This document shows, in pieces, positions 1-12,566 of a DNA stretch of 64,000 nucleotides. The translations under genes and the position numbers were made by a program. Source of the stretch: Trichoplusia ni (lineage: Eukaryota; Arthropoda; Insecta; Lepidoptera; Noctuidae); contig NC_039488.1 of NCBI RefSeq assembly GCF_003590095.1, positions 13,640,001-13,704,000 on the forward strand, given 5' to 3'. The first letter of the stretch is position 1. Every line of letters starts with the position of its first letter. The notes under the pieces were generated by a model. It was not told the origin of the DNA. It saw only the letters and a program-made list of their open reading frames with translations, and searched no databases.

Positions 1-439
1 TTGTCAGTTGTGTAATAGTAAGATTTTCATTACCTTGTGTTTTTTTGCTACTGAGAAATATTGTCTGTTGTGTTGTTAGTAAATAGCAGCTGATTCAATA
101 AGTATATTATATTAATGAAATGACCCAAATTTTGTAAAGGTGAAAGTATTAATTAAATGAGTTAAGATATTCCGTAGGTGTTTAAAATCCACATTCTGGT
201 GAAATTACATTGACCATTGCTAACAAAACTGTAAAACGGACCTAGAAATTTGTCCCCAAAACCGCAAAGTCATTATGCAGACCCTTTTTGCTAGTATTAA
301 TCCAGTAAATTATAGCAACCCTTTACAATTTCGGATTTCGGAAACAATGTTTGGTCATATCACAAACCGTCTCATCAGATCATGGCGCAATAACTATCAG
401 TTTTACGAGCCAAGAGACAAAACTCGTATGAGCGATCGT
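1..439. other. AT-rich DNA, nothing recognised
   Basis: No gene, RNA or repeat was recognised. A short open frame is present but has no splice context or protein-like character. Confidence 0.5.
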
Positions 440-720
440 AAACAAATAGGAGAAAATCTGTACTAAACTGTACTAAAGGCTAACTCTTAACTCTTGGAGT
501 AACAATTTCGTCGTTGTGGAACGGAGATAACGCAATACACTTTGTAGTTTCTTCTCGCTCCAACAATACCAATAGATTCTCTAAGAGCTCATAGTACAAA
601 GGATTTTCCCAATCTCGTCTCGACCACTCATATTCTCACGCTAAACCGTCGCAAAGGGTTTTATACGTCACATTACCATATTTATGTCCACCTTCGGGAA
701 CGGGCGAAATTGTTTTTTTT
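440..720. repeat. Unclassified dispersed repeat
   Basis: This stretch is richer in GC than its neighbours. A segment near 511-545 (GTGGAAC, then GAGA, then CGC and TACAC) has a diverged second copy near 26038-26066, with about 5 mismatches in 27 bases, so it looks like part of a dispersed family. No terminal repeats or coding capacity are visible. The family cannot be named from sequence alone. Confidence 0.35.
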
Positions 721-1909
721 TGTTATTTGCAAACGAGAAAGGATTTGTCGTGATATGAAGTGACATGCACGTGGATTGAGGGTTAACAATCTGATTTTAA
801 TGTGTGTTTTGCGAGTGATGGCTATGTTGCTTTGTAAAGTGCTTTTTTTCACTTTGTTCAGGTATCAGAGAAATATTACTGTGATTTAATATAGTAACAC
901 GTTTAGTTCGCATTTAGAATTTTGATCTGCCTCTAGTACTTGTTGTTTAAATTCCATAACTACCAATTAAATTGTTATATTTTTACCACTATTATTATTC
1001 TTGGTCATTCATTCTTGTATCAATTTAAGGTTAATAGCATTGAGAAACGAGCTTTTGCATATAACTGCTTTGGTTTTAATGCTTGAGGAAATATTATTAA
1101 AAATATTATCAGAAAACTCAGTCAGCCTATTCAGCAAATTTTGCCGTAATAACCAGCACTGGGGGCAAATCTAACTCCGTATCATTGATGACATCGTGAT
1201 ACAATGTTAAATTACCACCCTTCCATACTTCATCAAATTCTTCAACAAAACATGCATTAGCAAACTGGACAGCTGCCACTTAGCAATATTGAGTCAGTAA
1301 CATTCGAACATTCGGGAAGACAATGATAAATTGACCTTTACGTCACTAATTGACATTCACAAAGGCTTTCTGCGATCAAAAGCAAATTATCTAGAACAGA
1401 AATCGAAATCATTGACAGATCTCAAAGCGATCACTTAAGCCAAGGTCAGGGGCAGCGTTTTGAATTTGACCTTGAGGAAAAATGGATCAGCCTTCTTGAG
1501 TGGGTTTTATACTGGGATTCGGTTGACTTGCTCTTTTAAGAGGATTTTGTTTTGGCGACTAGCGTAAGTGGTGTGTGGCTGCAGATTTCGTTGATGTTTG
1601 TAAGCCGACGTTTGTTTACACTGTTCAATATGTTGACGATGGAATTATTTTTTATCTTTCTTAGAAATGCTTCAATTGGAACTGCTGAATATGCAGACTA
1701 ACTATTAGGTTGCCTTTTAAAAAATATAGATTTAGTAAATTCTAGTATCGCTGTTTTGTCTTAAACATTATATTTACACCTACGATGCATCACCGCGCCG
1801 GTGAGATAGCTTACACCATTTCGTATTCTGCTCCATCAAATTAAGCAACGACACAGTTTGAGTGACCTAAATAACATGACACTTACTATAAAAATACATG
1901 AGTGTGTGA
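721..1909. other. AT-rich DNA, nothing recognised
   Basis: Intergenic or intronic sequence with scattered stops in all frames. No repeat family, RNA gene or clear regulatory cluster was recognised. Confidence 0.5.
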
Positions 1910-2130
1910 GAACTATCCGATGCCCGCGCTTGCGGCAGGATCCACCACTAAAAATGATGAACGATCGAAACCCGATCGGAAACGGCTATTACAAGAGCCT
2001 TGGCATTTGTTCCTAATGTACCGGCAGACGTGTCCGGCGACCGGACGCTTATCCGGCAACGTGACCGGTTGGGGAACGATAATGTAGATATACGAGTAGA
2101 CCAGTGCACGTGGAGCCCGATAGACGGGGA
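1910..2130. promoter_or_regulatory. CpG-rich block of unknown role
   Basis: About 220 bases stand out from the AT-rich surroundings by GC and CpG density, with several CCGG-containing dyads between about 2036 and 2070. The block is open in one frame on each strand (61 and 91 codons), which is expected where stops are rare and is not by itself evidence of coding. The plus frame contains an internal ATG at 1919, but with a C at -3 and no good donor after it. It may be a regulatory element, an exon fragment or an old repeat. A related GACCGGAC motif recurs near 2398. Confidence 0.3.
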
Positions 2131-4620
2131 ACATGTTGTTGGAAATATTATAGCTTGTTTGGATGACGGTAAATTTTAGTAGTCGCACTTGTATATTTTC
2201 GATGACTTTATATTTTTTAGAATTATGTCTGTCAAATTTTGTTAAAGATTCTGCGTGCCGAAATATCTAGGAAAATGTATGCTTTATGTAACGTCAAAAA
2301 AAACTAAACTCCGTGCGACACGGTTTATCTACTTCATTGAATTTTCAGGTTCTTCACACGACACCCATGGGTAGAGATATATAGCTTTCTTATCCGGGGA
2401 CCGGACGACGCTTTCAATATTTATGCCGAAAAGATGTCAAAAAAGTTGCGCCGAACCTGAAACTCAAGGGTTGACGTTTTTTGTCGAAAATTTATCTTCA
2501 AAAATATTTTATAAGTTTACCCAGATATCTGCAATTCACGTACAGTTTATTTCTTAGATGTTCATACAACGAAACAGGCCACGGTCTCACAGGGATCTGA
2601 ATACCGAACGACTTGTGAATTTCGAATTTTGAACTCGTGCCTCCGTCTCAGGAGCCATCCAGATGGTTTGAGTAGGTGTTGCGAATAAGTCTGCGAGATC
2701 AGATCAAATAAAATAACTTATATTTCGACCTCCTTAGAGAATTGTGAAATCATTTTATTGTGACTTCTATTTACATGTGAGCTTCAAGAATAGTATTGCT
2801 ACAGTGAGAATAAACCTGAAAGTCCTTGATTGATGAATAAAGTCAGGCACTATTTTATACAAACTTACAGCAGGTAATCAATTTGTTATGATTGCCGAAA
2901 AACCGGTTCCAACCCCTCGACGCCCAGCATAATGTTTCAAAGAAAAGTGATTTCTCATATTTCGTTGAGCGTGAAAATTCACCAATAATTTATTATTCTT
3001 TTTCATGTCGAATAACTCACAATGAGTTAGGGTGGACCTGTGTAATTTGTTGGGATCCGGTGCCAAGTTAAAAGGCACTCAATTATAGGGCATTACTTGT
3101 AGAAAATGTAGTTTTTGTTACTCCTGCCTTCTGCAGCCGGTGCCTTCTGTGACGAGTGGGTTAAATTAATCTAAAGTTAGAAAACTACGGAGTGGAATGT
3201 ACTAGAATTGTAAGCCTATTGTTTAATGGCTTTTATCAAAACTTTGGCTATTAGCTACACCGAAACATACGTGTACGTTAGATCGAACGTCATTAAAAAA
3301 GGGATCACATTGTAAAGGCAATTCATCACATAAGAACATTGATTAATTTCCAATTCATTCAGGGTTTACTACTAATTAACTACTCTTGTAATATATTGAA
3401 ATCTTTACAAATATTAATTGGAAACGTTACTGCCATGTCTGAACACACTATTCTAGGTTTTAATTGCATTTGCTGTGATTGGCTTCTCGTCTAATTGGAA
3501 CTGTTCATATTTGTTTTAGTTTTAAATATTTTGAATCTAAACTAGTCGGTAAGGTTAATCAATACCCTGTGAATAGACGTCTGTGACTAGTTTAATTATA
3601 GAAACTAAATGGATATTTATATAAGAATTGAATATTCGAGTAAGATTATTTTGTAGCTTGAATTATTTTGGTATATAATTGAACTGATAAAGTCAAAATC
3701 TTTCAAACAAAATGTAGAGTTGCCACACACACCCCTTAAGCACTTTACAACACTAGTATCAATAGATACAAAAACATATTTTGAAATGAGTACTGTATAT
3801 TTCACAAGACTTTCTCCATATTTCCTCTATTTTCGTTTAAACGCTTCAAATAACCGCGAACGTGGACTAACTTGGAGATTTGCGAAAGCTTAAACTTTTC
3901 AATAACATAAAGTTTTTGGTTAAATGTTTCTTCTAAAAATAAAGCTCTCAGCGAAGGTCCAGCTACAATGTAGAGACTGCCGCGTGGGTTGTGCCGTCTA
4001 GGCGTCTTTTTGAAGATTAATAATGTGACGTGGCTTGGGACTATACAATGGATTTAGATATCTAAATAATATTATAGTAACAAGTAATTTAGGAACACAC
4101 ACCGAACTAAGAACTCCTGAATATACTATGTCCAGACTACTTTAACTCGAAGAGAATTTGCGTTTTTTTTTTTTAAATCATATTAGTGTACCTACATTTC
4201 TTAGAGTATTGATACATTTTATTTAACTGATTATGATTGAGCACATATATCTAGATATAAATTAAAAAAAATCTAACAAAGTCGTAAAGTGTCAGTTTAT
4301 AAAATTTGGCCGTGTATGTAGTCTGACAGGCACTAGATTGATTAGAAAAAGAGTGCCCGTTGTAGTGCCCTATGTATTAGTTGGTGATGTAAAATCTTGA
4401 AGAACTATATTTAACTAAATGTTGCAGACACAAAAAGATAAAATCAACGATTTTTAAAATTTGAATTTAAATCAAAAAGCGCTTTGTTTTTTCTTAGACC
4501 AGAGAATAATTGAGAGGACGTGAGACACTGAGATAATATTATCATAAGCCCGATTCAATTCTACGTTTAGCAATAGACAAACATGTTTTAAACTAGACGC
4601 TGCTGTAAATTATAATATCA
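2131..4620. other. AT-rich DNA, nothing recognised
   Basis: No feature is supported. A minus frame around 2878-3078 is open for 66 codons without splice sites or recognisable domains. Confidence 0.5.
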
Positions 4621-4828
4621 TCTAATATATAAAATTCCCGTGTCACGATGTTAGTTAAAATTTTGTACACATATTGGGTAGGTCTTACAATATCACTACT
4701 ATCAATAGGATGATCACACTAAAATAATTTTTGACGAAATTGTTTGTTTTTTTTATAATGTGGCATTAAAAAATACATACAACTAGAAATAATTTATTAG
4801 GCAAAACAACGTTTGCTGGGTCAGCTAG
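4621..4828 (+). mobile_element. Non-autonomous Helitron, 208 bp
   Basis: The element begins TCTAATATATAAAATTC immediately after an A (4620) and ends with CTAG immediately before a T (4829), the insertion pattern of Helitrons (TC...CTRR between A and T, no target duplication). The 3' end carries the AAACAACGTTTGCTGGGTCAG stretch before CTAG, where the family hairpin lies. The interior is AT-rich and decayed, with no Rep/helicase coding. A second member with the same first 30 bases lies at 61450-61633. Mobility would depend on an autonomous helper elsewhere. Confidence 0.75.
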
Positions 4829-5159
4829 TATTATTATAAATACTCTGACTCTACATTCCAAAAACTCTACATAAATAATAAGGTAAACTCTTCGTTGATT
4901 TTGTTTTGTGCCTTCTTTTCGAATAAAGCTTAGATTTTAGCACTAAAGAATTCTTATACCTGGGCCTTTCAACCGTTACTCAAAATTACACTCTTCGCGA
5001 AAACCCAGACTTCTTTATCTGAATTTAGTGTTACCTAAATTATGTACTGTGAGAGATACCGCAGCTTGTGACCCTACTTTGTTGAATTTAACATTCAGCT
5101 TCATTTAGGCCGCAACAATTTTAGCTTAGTTGAGGAACATTTTATACTTGAATAAGATT

Positions 5160-5280
5160 TATTGCTTATATTTATTTATTTATTTACTTTATTATCACAC
5201 TAATCTACCATTACAGGTTACTTAACCTAATGCGGTAGCTAGGACTAAACAAAGGTCTAAGTATTTATGTGAACTAGGGT
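5160..5280. repeat. (TTTA)n tract and possible retroelement 3' end
   Basis: A (TTTA) microsatellite at about 5168-5187 is followed by a sequence that resembles minus-oriented 3' ends of lepidopteran LINEs or SINEs, in which a simple A/T tail starts the element as read on this strand. No coding remnant is visible, so the retroelement assignment is tentative. Confidence 0.3.
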
Positions 5281-5398
5281 TTCAAAGATTGAATTATTAT
5301 GCACATAGTTGCAGGTCTAAATTCCAGCAACTGTTTTAATATGTAATTTTCTGATAATTCTGATATATATCTGAAATTAGGTTAAGCAACTGTCTTTG

Positions 5399-5466
5399 TG
5401 TTGGCGCTCTTTGGGGGAGGCCTACGTCCAGCAGTGGACGGCGATAAGCTGAGATGATGATGATGA
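5399..5466 (+). pseudogene. LINE ORF2 C-terminus and (GAT)n tail
   Basis: Frame 5399-5452 reads CWRSLGEAYVQQWTAIS and then TGA, followed by a GATGATGATGATGA tail. The SLGEAYVQQWTAI signature is the extreme C-terminus of a common lepidopteran non-LTR reverse transcriptase (RTE- or Jockey-like; clade not resolvable here), and the (GAT)n tail is its usual 3' end. Only about 17 codons remain, so this is a severely 5'-truncated, dead copy. Confidence 0.7.
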
Positions 5467-8400
5467 ACTGTCTCATATTTACTACACTGTTGTCGGATAG
5501 TCATGTCTTAAAGGTTATCACGTTATACCTACTGGTTCCATCTCTGCGTAGGATAAGGATTAAAGACCTTAGTGCGGAAGTCGTGCTTTAAAAATATATT
5601 TGTTTTACTTTTGCGTGGGTTACTAAGTAACTTCAGCCAAAAAAAATACTTTCAGACCTTTATTGAGATAATTTTTTACTAAGCAGTCCGATATCCTGAA
5701 GGATCTAAATACATATAAGGATTATTCTAATAAAGATTTAAATATCAAACTTTAAATCGTTTTTATGATGCTAAAATAAATTTAAATTTATATGACTCAC
5801 AAAAAGAACAAAAAGAAAAAACTACGTTTATTGAATGATTAGCGGCGCTTCGGTTCTCGCGCGCTTTAGGTCTGCCAATCAATACGCGTTTTGCATTTCA
5901 ACAATGCATTGACGGAGCGAATTCGATTTTGAATTTAAATGCATTTTTTTTACTTATTTACGCACTGTTATCGTTTATAATAAAATGAAATTATAGTGGT
6001 GAAGACAAACAATATTTGACTGGCAAAAAATACTGTAAATCTGAATAAAAATGTTATAATTACTGACAAATGAGTTTATTTTGATGATCTTGGAATATAA
6101 ATGGACGACTTGTTGATAGAGATTAAAATGTAGGCCTTATTATATAAGAATGTCAGGTGTAGGTACGTATTGATTTCACAAGCGATAATTACTTCGTAAT
6201 AATATCCATCGGAATTGGAATCTAAGACTTTTAACCTGGTACACCAACTGTCTTATTACTAGGCTATCAATGTACCATAATGTAGGTTAGAGGTGGATTA
6301 CAGAAGTCTGCATAAATTGCTGGAAAGATAATCTCTTTAACTCCGGAGATCGCACCGTTAGATACGAAGTATGAGGTCTGTGGTATTCACAACGAAAGGT
6401 TCTTGTTCCAAAGATTCAAGTGATGATAATACGTTATTGTTATGCTATTACAATAACACACCTTTGGGAGTGTACTCGTGAAAGGTGTCAATACAAATTT
6501 TCTGTGGTCTTTGAGTCGAAATTCCTAAAATAAAAATCTAATCTCATTACAAGTGATTAACGAAACACTTGAAGATCGAATTCAGTTTGTTCCTGTAAAG
6601 CTTCAGTGTAAAGTCGGTGAAGCAGTACAAGCTAATAATACGCTCAACTCAGAACAATGTTCTGGAGAATGTAGAGGCAAGTTCCCCACAAATGAGTATA
6701 CCATTTCAGGTTCACTTCCAATGGCTAAGTAACTTGTTGAAGTTCAAATGAGCTTGCGCTTACGTCAGCGACTTCACGTCTTATGTAGCTTCGTACAAGA
6801 TCTTATTAGTATGGAAACCTGATGCAAGCATTTCTAGTAATACTTCGATACTGTTTGAAATAACAAACTTGTTATGTTAAAGCTAAGACAAGATTCGGTT
6901 GACTTGCAAGGACAGCACGATAAGTGCCAATACCCAATGCAATTCATGTCAAGAATTTGAAACATTTACAGACTATAAAAGTAGTTATGACTAATAGTTG
7001 TTGTAAATGTTGCATTCAGTTCAAACACAATGTACCTACTGAAAGTTTACTACACTTTGCTGATGATCCGTGATGGAAAGAATTCTCTATAATTTCCGTG
7101 GTCACAGAGTTTAATATTACAGACTCTGTGAAATAATTTAATAACGAGTAAAATTATAGTTAATGTTACAACTGGTTTATTTTGTGATTAAACTCAGCTT
7201 TGAATTCAATTAAGGTAATTCGATTTCAAAATGTAATTAAGTCGCGTGTAATACATCGTACATTAAAATTATTCGAAGTATTATTAAATCGTAAAGCTTT
7301 TAAGCTATATTATTTATCAAAGTGACGTGGGTGCAGCAAATGGATCGCGTAGGCAGTGAATAATTAGCACTAATACATACATAAATATTTTTATTCAAAA
7401 ATTAAATGCTAAATGGGTTCGCTGAATTACGAAAAGGGGTTTTAATAATTAGCTTATAATAAAACGAAATTATTTAGAAGATATTTACACACACTAGACG
7501 TACCAATCATTACTTAATTACTATTTATTGTATTGCCAACGTAGTGTCTTGTATTGTGAGGAGAAATAAATAAATATATATCCTGCCAGAATAGATGGCA
7601 TACCCCTGGGTACCATCTTAGGTCCTCTAAACATAGTTGCACATTAAGATTGGTAGGTACAACAAATACACGGTTAAATGACCTCAGCTTCAACAATTTT
7701 ATTTAAAATCCAATACCGTATAGAGTTTAAAAACCTGCTCTCGTTACTAGTAATGAAATTTCTCGAGAGTCCTCGACTATACTTCCAAAATGTGTAAGGA
7801 TTTTAGTCAACTTGAAGTAGCCTCTTAGGTCCCTTGCGGCGTTTAGAGGGAAACGACCGAACCGTGTTCTTCTAGAGGTCCTTAAGGTCACTTAAATAAA
7901 ATTCGTATGCATGCAAAGGCAACATGCATGAAACTAGGTACACGTTTACATGAATACATATGCAGCTTATGAATTCTTAAGTTTAGTAAAAGGAAATCAA
8001 AAATGTCATGTTCTTTTTCATATTTAGTTTTACAAACTGTTCTTTCTTCCTTAATATTAATAAACAGATTTAAGAATTTTATAACAACCTCATTTTCTTT
8101 AATAACTTCCACTCATCTCGGAATCGTGACTATTCTAAATTCTCCAATACAACTTTATTAAGTTTGATTAAGTAGTCAATCAATGTTTTCAAAATAAGAA
8201 TTCAAAGAGCTGTATTTCTGAGGCTTTTAAATGTATTTGAATAGCAGGAGGGAGTCTTGAGATTTTAAGTGAAATTCCTCTTAGGATTTGCCGGTAAAGC
8301 TTATTTATAAAGTAAACGTCTTGAGTAGAGTTCGTCGCTATTTTCCGGGAAGTCTTTACACAGATAGTTAGAGCTGAATCAGTATTGACTCAGCTAAGGA

Positions 8401-8657
8401 ACATTCAAATTTAAGGCTTTTGCAAATGTAGGCAAATATTAGGACTGCAAATAATGTTCTAAATATAGATAATTATTCCACCTGTATCTTTCCTGTAGGG
8501 GTTGTTAAAATTAGTTTAAAAATAAGTTTCTTCAAAATCGTTCAATACAACTGATACCTATATAAATTACCTTAGTAAATTTGTCCAAAAGACAATTCAA
8601 ATAACATCTTATTGGTTGGAAGACTATTCTATTGAGGAATAGTTGAAACACCTTCAA
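5467..8657. other. AT-rich DNA, nothing recognised
   Basis: About 3.2 kb with no recognisable repeat, RNA or coding exon. In the gene model proposed for this window it would be intron. Confidence 0.5.
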
Positions 8658-8682
8658 ACTTACCTGAAACAAAACAAAATAT
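8658..8682 (-). promoter_or_regulatory. Recursive (ratchet) splice site, candidate
   Basis: Read on the minus strand, a T-rich tract interrupted by two G's runs straight into CAG|GTAAGT: a 3' splice site joined to a consensus 5' splice site with a zero-nucleotide exon. The junction lies between 8664 and 8663. This is the form of ratchet points known from long insect introns, where the intron is removed in steps and the regenerated donor is used for the next step. It lies 38 kb and 47 kb downstream of the two candidate minus-strand donors in this window, as expected inside their intron. A chance match is possible, since only the motif is visible. Confidence 0.5.
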
Positions 8683-11600
8683 CTATTTATTATACCCATT
8701 AAACAACAATTGAATAATCAAGTAAATTTAAAAACAGCAGGTTTTGATTTAGAACCCACATTTACCAATAAACACTTTTAACGTAAGGAACGAAAAAGTA
8801 ATAGAAACGTGTCGTTATCAAAAACACGATCGTTTTCTAATTTAAGAACTAATTCGAAAATCCAGCAGATCCAAGCCTGAATAATTAATTATCGGGATAG
8901 CAACACCGAATCTCAGGAACATCGGAGACCGTTAATCATTAGCTTTACGTAGAACCGCACAATCATCTTGTTCCTACTTAAGGTGAAATTAATGAATTCT
9001 TACATTATTACGTGGCGCTGGCGATGGCATAACGTTTAGAGCTCTTTGTATTCTTAACAGATTTCGCCTTAGGTGATTTTTGGTATTTTTTCGTTGCCCT
9101 GTAAAATTGTCTCGCTTCTTTTGCTGTTTTTTTCTCTATCAGCAACTATTTAAGATTTTGTTTGAGTAGGTTTGTATGTCCACAGTATTATGAAAATTAT
9201 GAATATGAAAGATTTTGCTAAAGATGTATGACTTAACTTACTGGCTGCAGTCTGTGACCATAAAAAAACATTGTTCAAAATTCTAGATTCCTAGGTCTAA
9301 AGTAGAAGGATACCAACATTAAAGATCATTTGAAACTTGACGGTGTGAGCATATTTCACCCGCTTTCCAACGCTTTCGCCATTATGTCAATAAAGCTGAG
9401 AACTTTGCTCGTTCGACGGGAAAATAGTAATATTCACCCTCATGAATCAAATGCCGTCATTCGATCATTCGCATGTGACGCTGTGATTAATACAATAGTT
9501 CGCGGAGTAAGCAGGGATCGTGGTCATGTCCTCTTATGTGGAATTCTTGCTGAAGATTCAGATTTTTAATGTTCAGAACTGAAGGAAGAATTTTTAACAG
9601 AACAGTGAATACATTTGAGACAAGTAATTTTATTATATACCATATTATGACCATTTTATGAATTTAATTTCAGTTAGAATCTTTGTCGAAACTTTTTTTT
9701 AAATGATCGGTCATAATTTCCGACAAAAATATAAACATGAAATAAAAATGTAATTTGAAATGTTGATCGTATATCTACGTGTATCTGATTTAATTAAAAT
9801 TTTGATCAAACCAATTGAATCACCGTTCAGGGTTTAATGGAGAAACAATATGCTTCCATAAATCACGTCGAGAACAAACAAATTTGAATAAAGATTAAAA
9901 AATGAGAACGTTAATGAAAATACGTTGTACCCTGTATTTTGTTACATGGGTTTTATTGGTACTTTGTGGGTCGTTTCTTTTTACTTTTGTATTTAGGTCA
10001 GTATTTATGTTTAGCCTACTTACAAGTCTGACTGAAATCAGATAGGGTTTTAGGATTCAAATTACGTATTGCTACTTTATTTATTCTGAAGATGTTTGTA
10101 CTTTGAGTCTTCTTAAAACCCAAAACCAGACCCAAAAGAATAAAACTGTATTAAACTTAAATAAAGTTTATTGTTAGTATTTGTTGTCATAGCGGACATA
10201 CATAATAAGTCATTGGGCACGAGGCCCTGAGTAAACTTTTAAGATGTTTGGGAGAAACAAAAGTAATCAGTTAATATTTGGACCACCTACGATCACACAA
10301 AGTTCCGTCAAGATACCCATCTAAAGTTTTCATTAATTCCTCTTCCGAGAACACTTTGATACACAAGGGTACCAAACTTTCATGGATATGATGTGGGCTC
10401 TACCGGGATTATAAAATTCGCTCAACGACCGCACCGCTCCAAAATTTTCGCAAACACCTACCAAAGGATTAGAAGTTACACCGTAACAGATCCAAAGTAA
10501 ATTTCTGGGGCGAAAACCAAAAGTTTGTCTAAAAATTTTCCGAACGTTGTTTTTATTTAATTTTCGACGATCAAACTGAAAAGAGGATCGGAAAATTGTT
10601 TCCGATTCGACTTCGGGAGTTTCGATCCCAATAATAAAGGAAAAATAAGGAAGCTGCAGTTGAAGCCATCCTTTTCCAAAAGGTTTTTAAATTTCAGCTT
10701 TAACATGTTACCAGGTTTTCGCAAAATACGTTCCAATTTTAGTGTAATATTTTCGTCGTGGCAAGTGCTACTTAAGCTATCAGTGGGCTTAAAAAGCAAG
10801 GCGATTAGTGAAGCGTTTTATTTTTCAGGACTTTCAGTAGCGTTGGAGCTTTAAGTGAATTTCGCAATTTATTTACAAATACTGCGGCTATATCAGTCCA
10901 CTCCGCGTTATATAAAAATGACTGATTAAATATTTAAAATATTTAATTTGATAAGCGCGGTTACTAAAACATTTACACTCACAATATTGAACTACGATTT
11001 TTTATGCAGTAGGTACATTTCAAGAAGGTTAATTTTAAATCGGAATTAATATTTTCATTCGGAGTAGTTAGTTATCACGACGAATATCTTTATGACATCA
11101 AGAGTCCATGTAAACATAAACTGTTTACGATAATTTTGAAATTAAGGTTAACGGGGATTACTTTTATTTCTTAAAGCTCCCGAGCTTTTAGATTGCCCTG
11201 CTGGAATCCGATTACGCCTTGCGTGTTTCAACAAGGAATAAATTATTTTAACGTAGGAAGTGAAAAAGCGTCTAACTTTGATTGTCTACAGTTTAATTTC
11301 GCAAATGTTTTTTTACTAGAATAAAATATCTTAATTAGTAAAGACGTGATCATTATACGTATATTTCGTGAAACCATTTCTAATTTTCCCATGATTTACG
11401 AGATGAATTATTAAATGTGGTTTAGATCAGACAGGGTCCTAATAAAAAAGGTTTATGGTTCAGAAATCTGCGTAGGAAACATAATCTAACGTTTTTTGTT
11501 ACCTAAGTGGACAAAAAGTGTGGCATAACTCGCAATTCCGATTCTGAATCACGCACTAACCTTCCAACAATGTTAACTTATACAGATAAAATACCTTTTT

Positions 11601-12546
11601 ACGGTTCCGGATTTATCGTTCTTTTTGAAAAGGTCGGCCACCGTAGCGACGAAAGATTTTACGGCTTCATCGAACAAATCACGATAGTATAGTTAACTTT
11701 GGCTTTATTGGTCCAATTCGAAGAAGGACTAATTTTGTGGCATCATAACCACAGCGGTTCTTGTATAACATGTTTTTAGTGTAAGTACTAAATGAAATAT
11801 TGTTAAGGAATTAGTTACATGTGTATAGTAGTCGTCAGTATTAGTTTTTTAACGACTACTGTACTCAGGTATTCCTTGTGTTATTGGGCTTTTAACAAAC
11901 ATTCAAGTCAATTGCATCAATTTATGCGCAGATCAAACCCACGTGCTGGCGTTTGACGTTGTGAACTCTACTGCCCGACTATCTGTGTGGTCAACTTAAC
12001 ATTACTGAGCAATGTCTTTCTAAGAAGCCAACTTTTTATTCTTGTGAAATCAATTCAAAATAACTATAACATTTAGTGTCAAAATTAAAGCTACTGGAAT
12101 GCTTCAAATTGTTACTCATATCAAGTTATGATATTGTAGTCAGTCGTCATGATCGAATCAAATATACAATTTAATCATTGCTCTTTTTATTTTGGAAACA
12201 ATGGCCCGTGAAATATGTTTACTACAGTCATTTAAACAAAAGGTATCGTATTAATGAAATATCAAATAACTGGAAAAACATTTTCAATTCACCGTTATCA
12301 CAGCCTACGCACTAGTACGTAGGTATTACATTTATTGATATTTTCGCTTCTACATGCCCATTAAATATTTTGTTACCAGAATATCTGAGGCTATATCCAT
12401 AAAATTGACATGAAATCGAACGTTCAAATGGCAAGAGGAAGTACGCAAGGCAGCACGCACGGTCGCAATAAAATGTAACGTGTGTGATTACATAAAACTG
12501 TGGGTAAGTGGCCACGTGAGACGAGATTTAAGATTCGAAGCCGTCT
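8683..12546. other. Mostly unique AT-rich DNA
   Basis: No gene or repeat was recognised. A 79-codon plus frame at 9330-9569 has slightly higher GC but starts at a non-ATG codon and shows no domain or splice sites. A 60-80 codon pair of opposing frames near 10557-10854 is probably chance. Confidence 0.45.
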
Positions 12547-12566
12547 AGAACGTTCTGGAGCGTTCC
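12547..12566. promoter_or_regulatory. Heat-shock-element-like array
   Basis: Four contiguous 5-bp units alternate in orientation: AGAAC, GTTCT, GGAGC, GTTCC. Three match the nGAAn/nTTCn consensus and the third has one mismatch. Heat-shock factor trimers bind at least three such alternating units. No heat-shock gene, TATA box or coding sequence was found next to it, so it may be an intronic enhancer site or a chance match. Confidence 0.35.
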
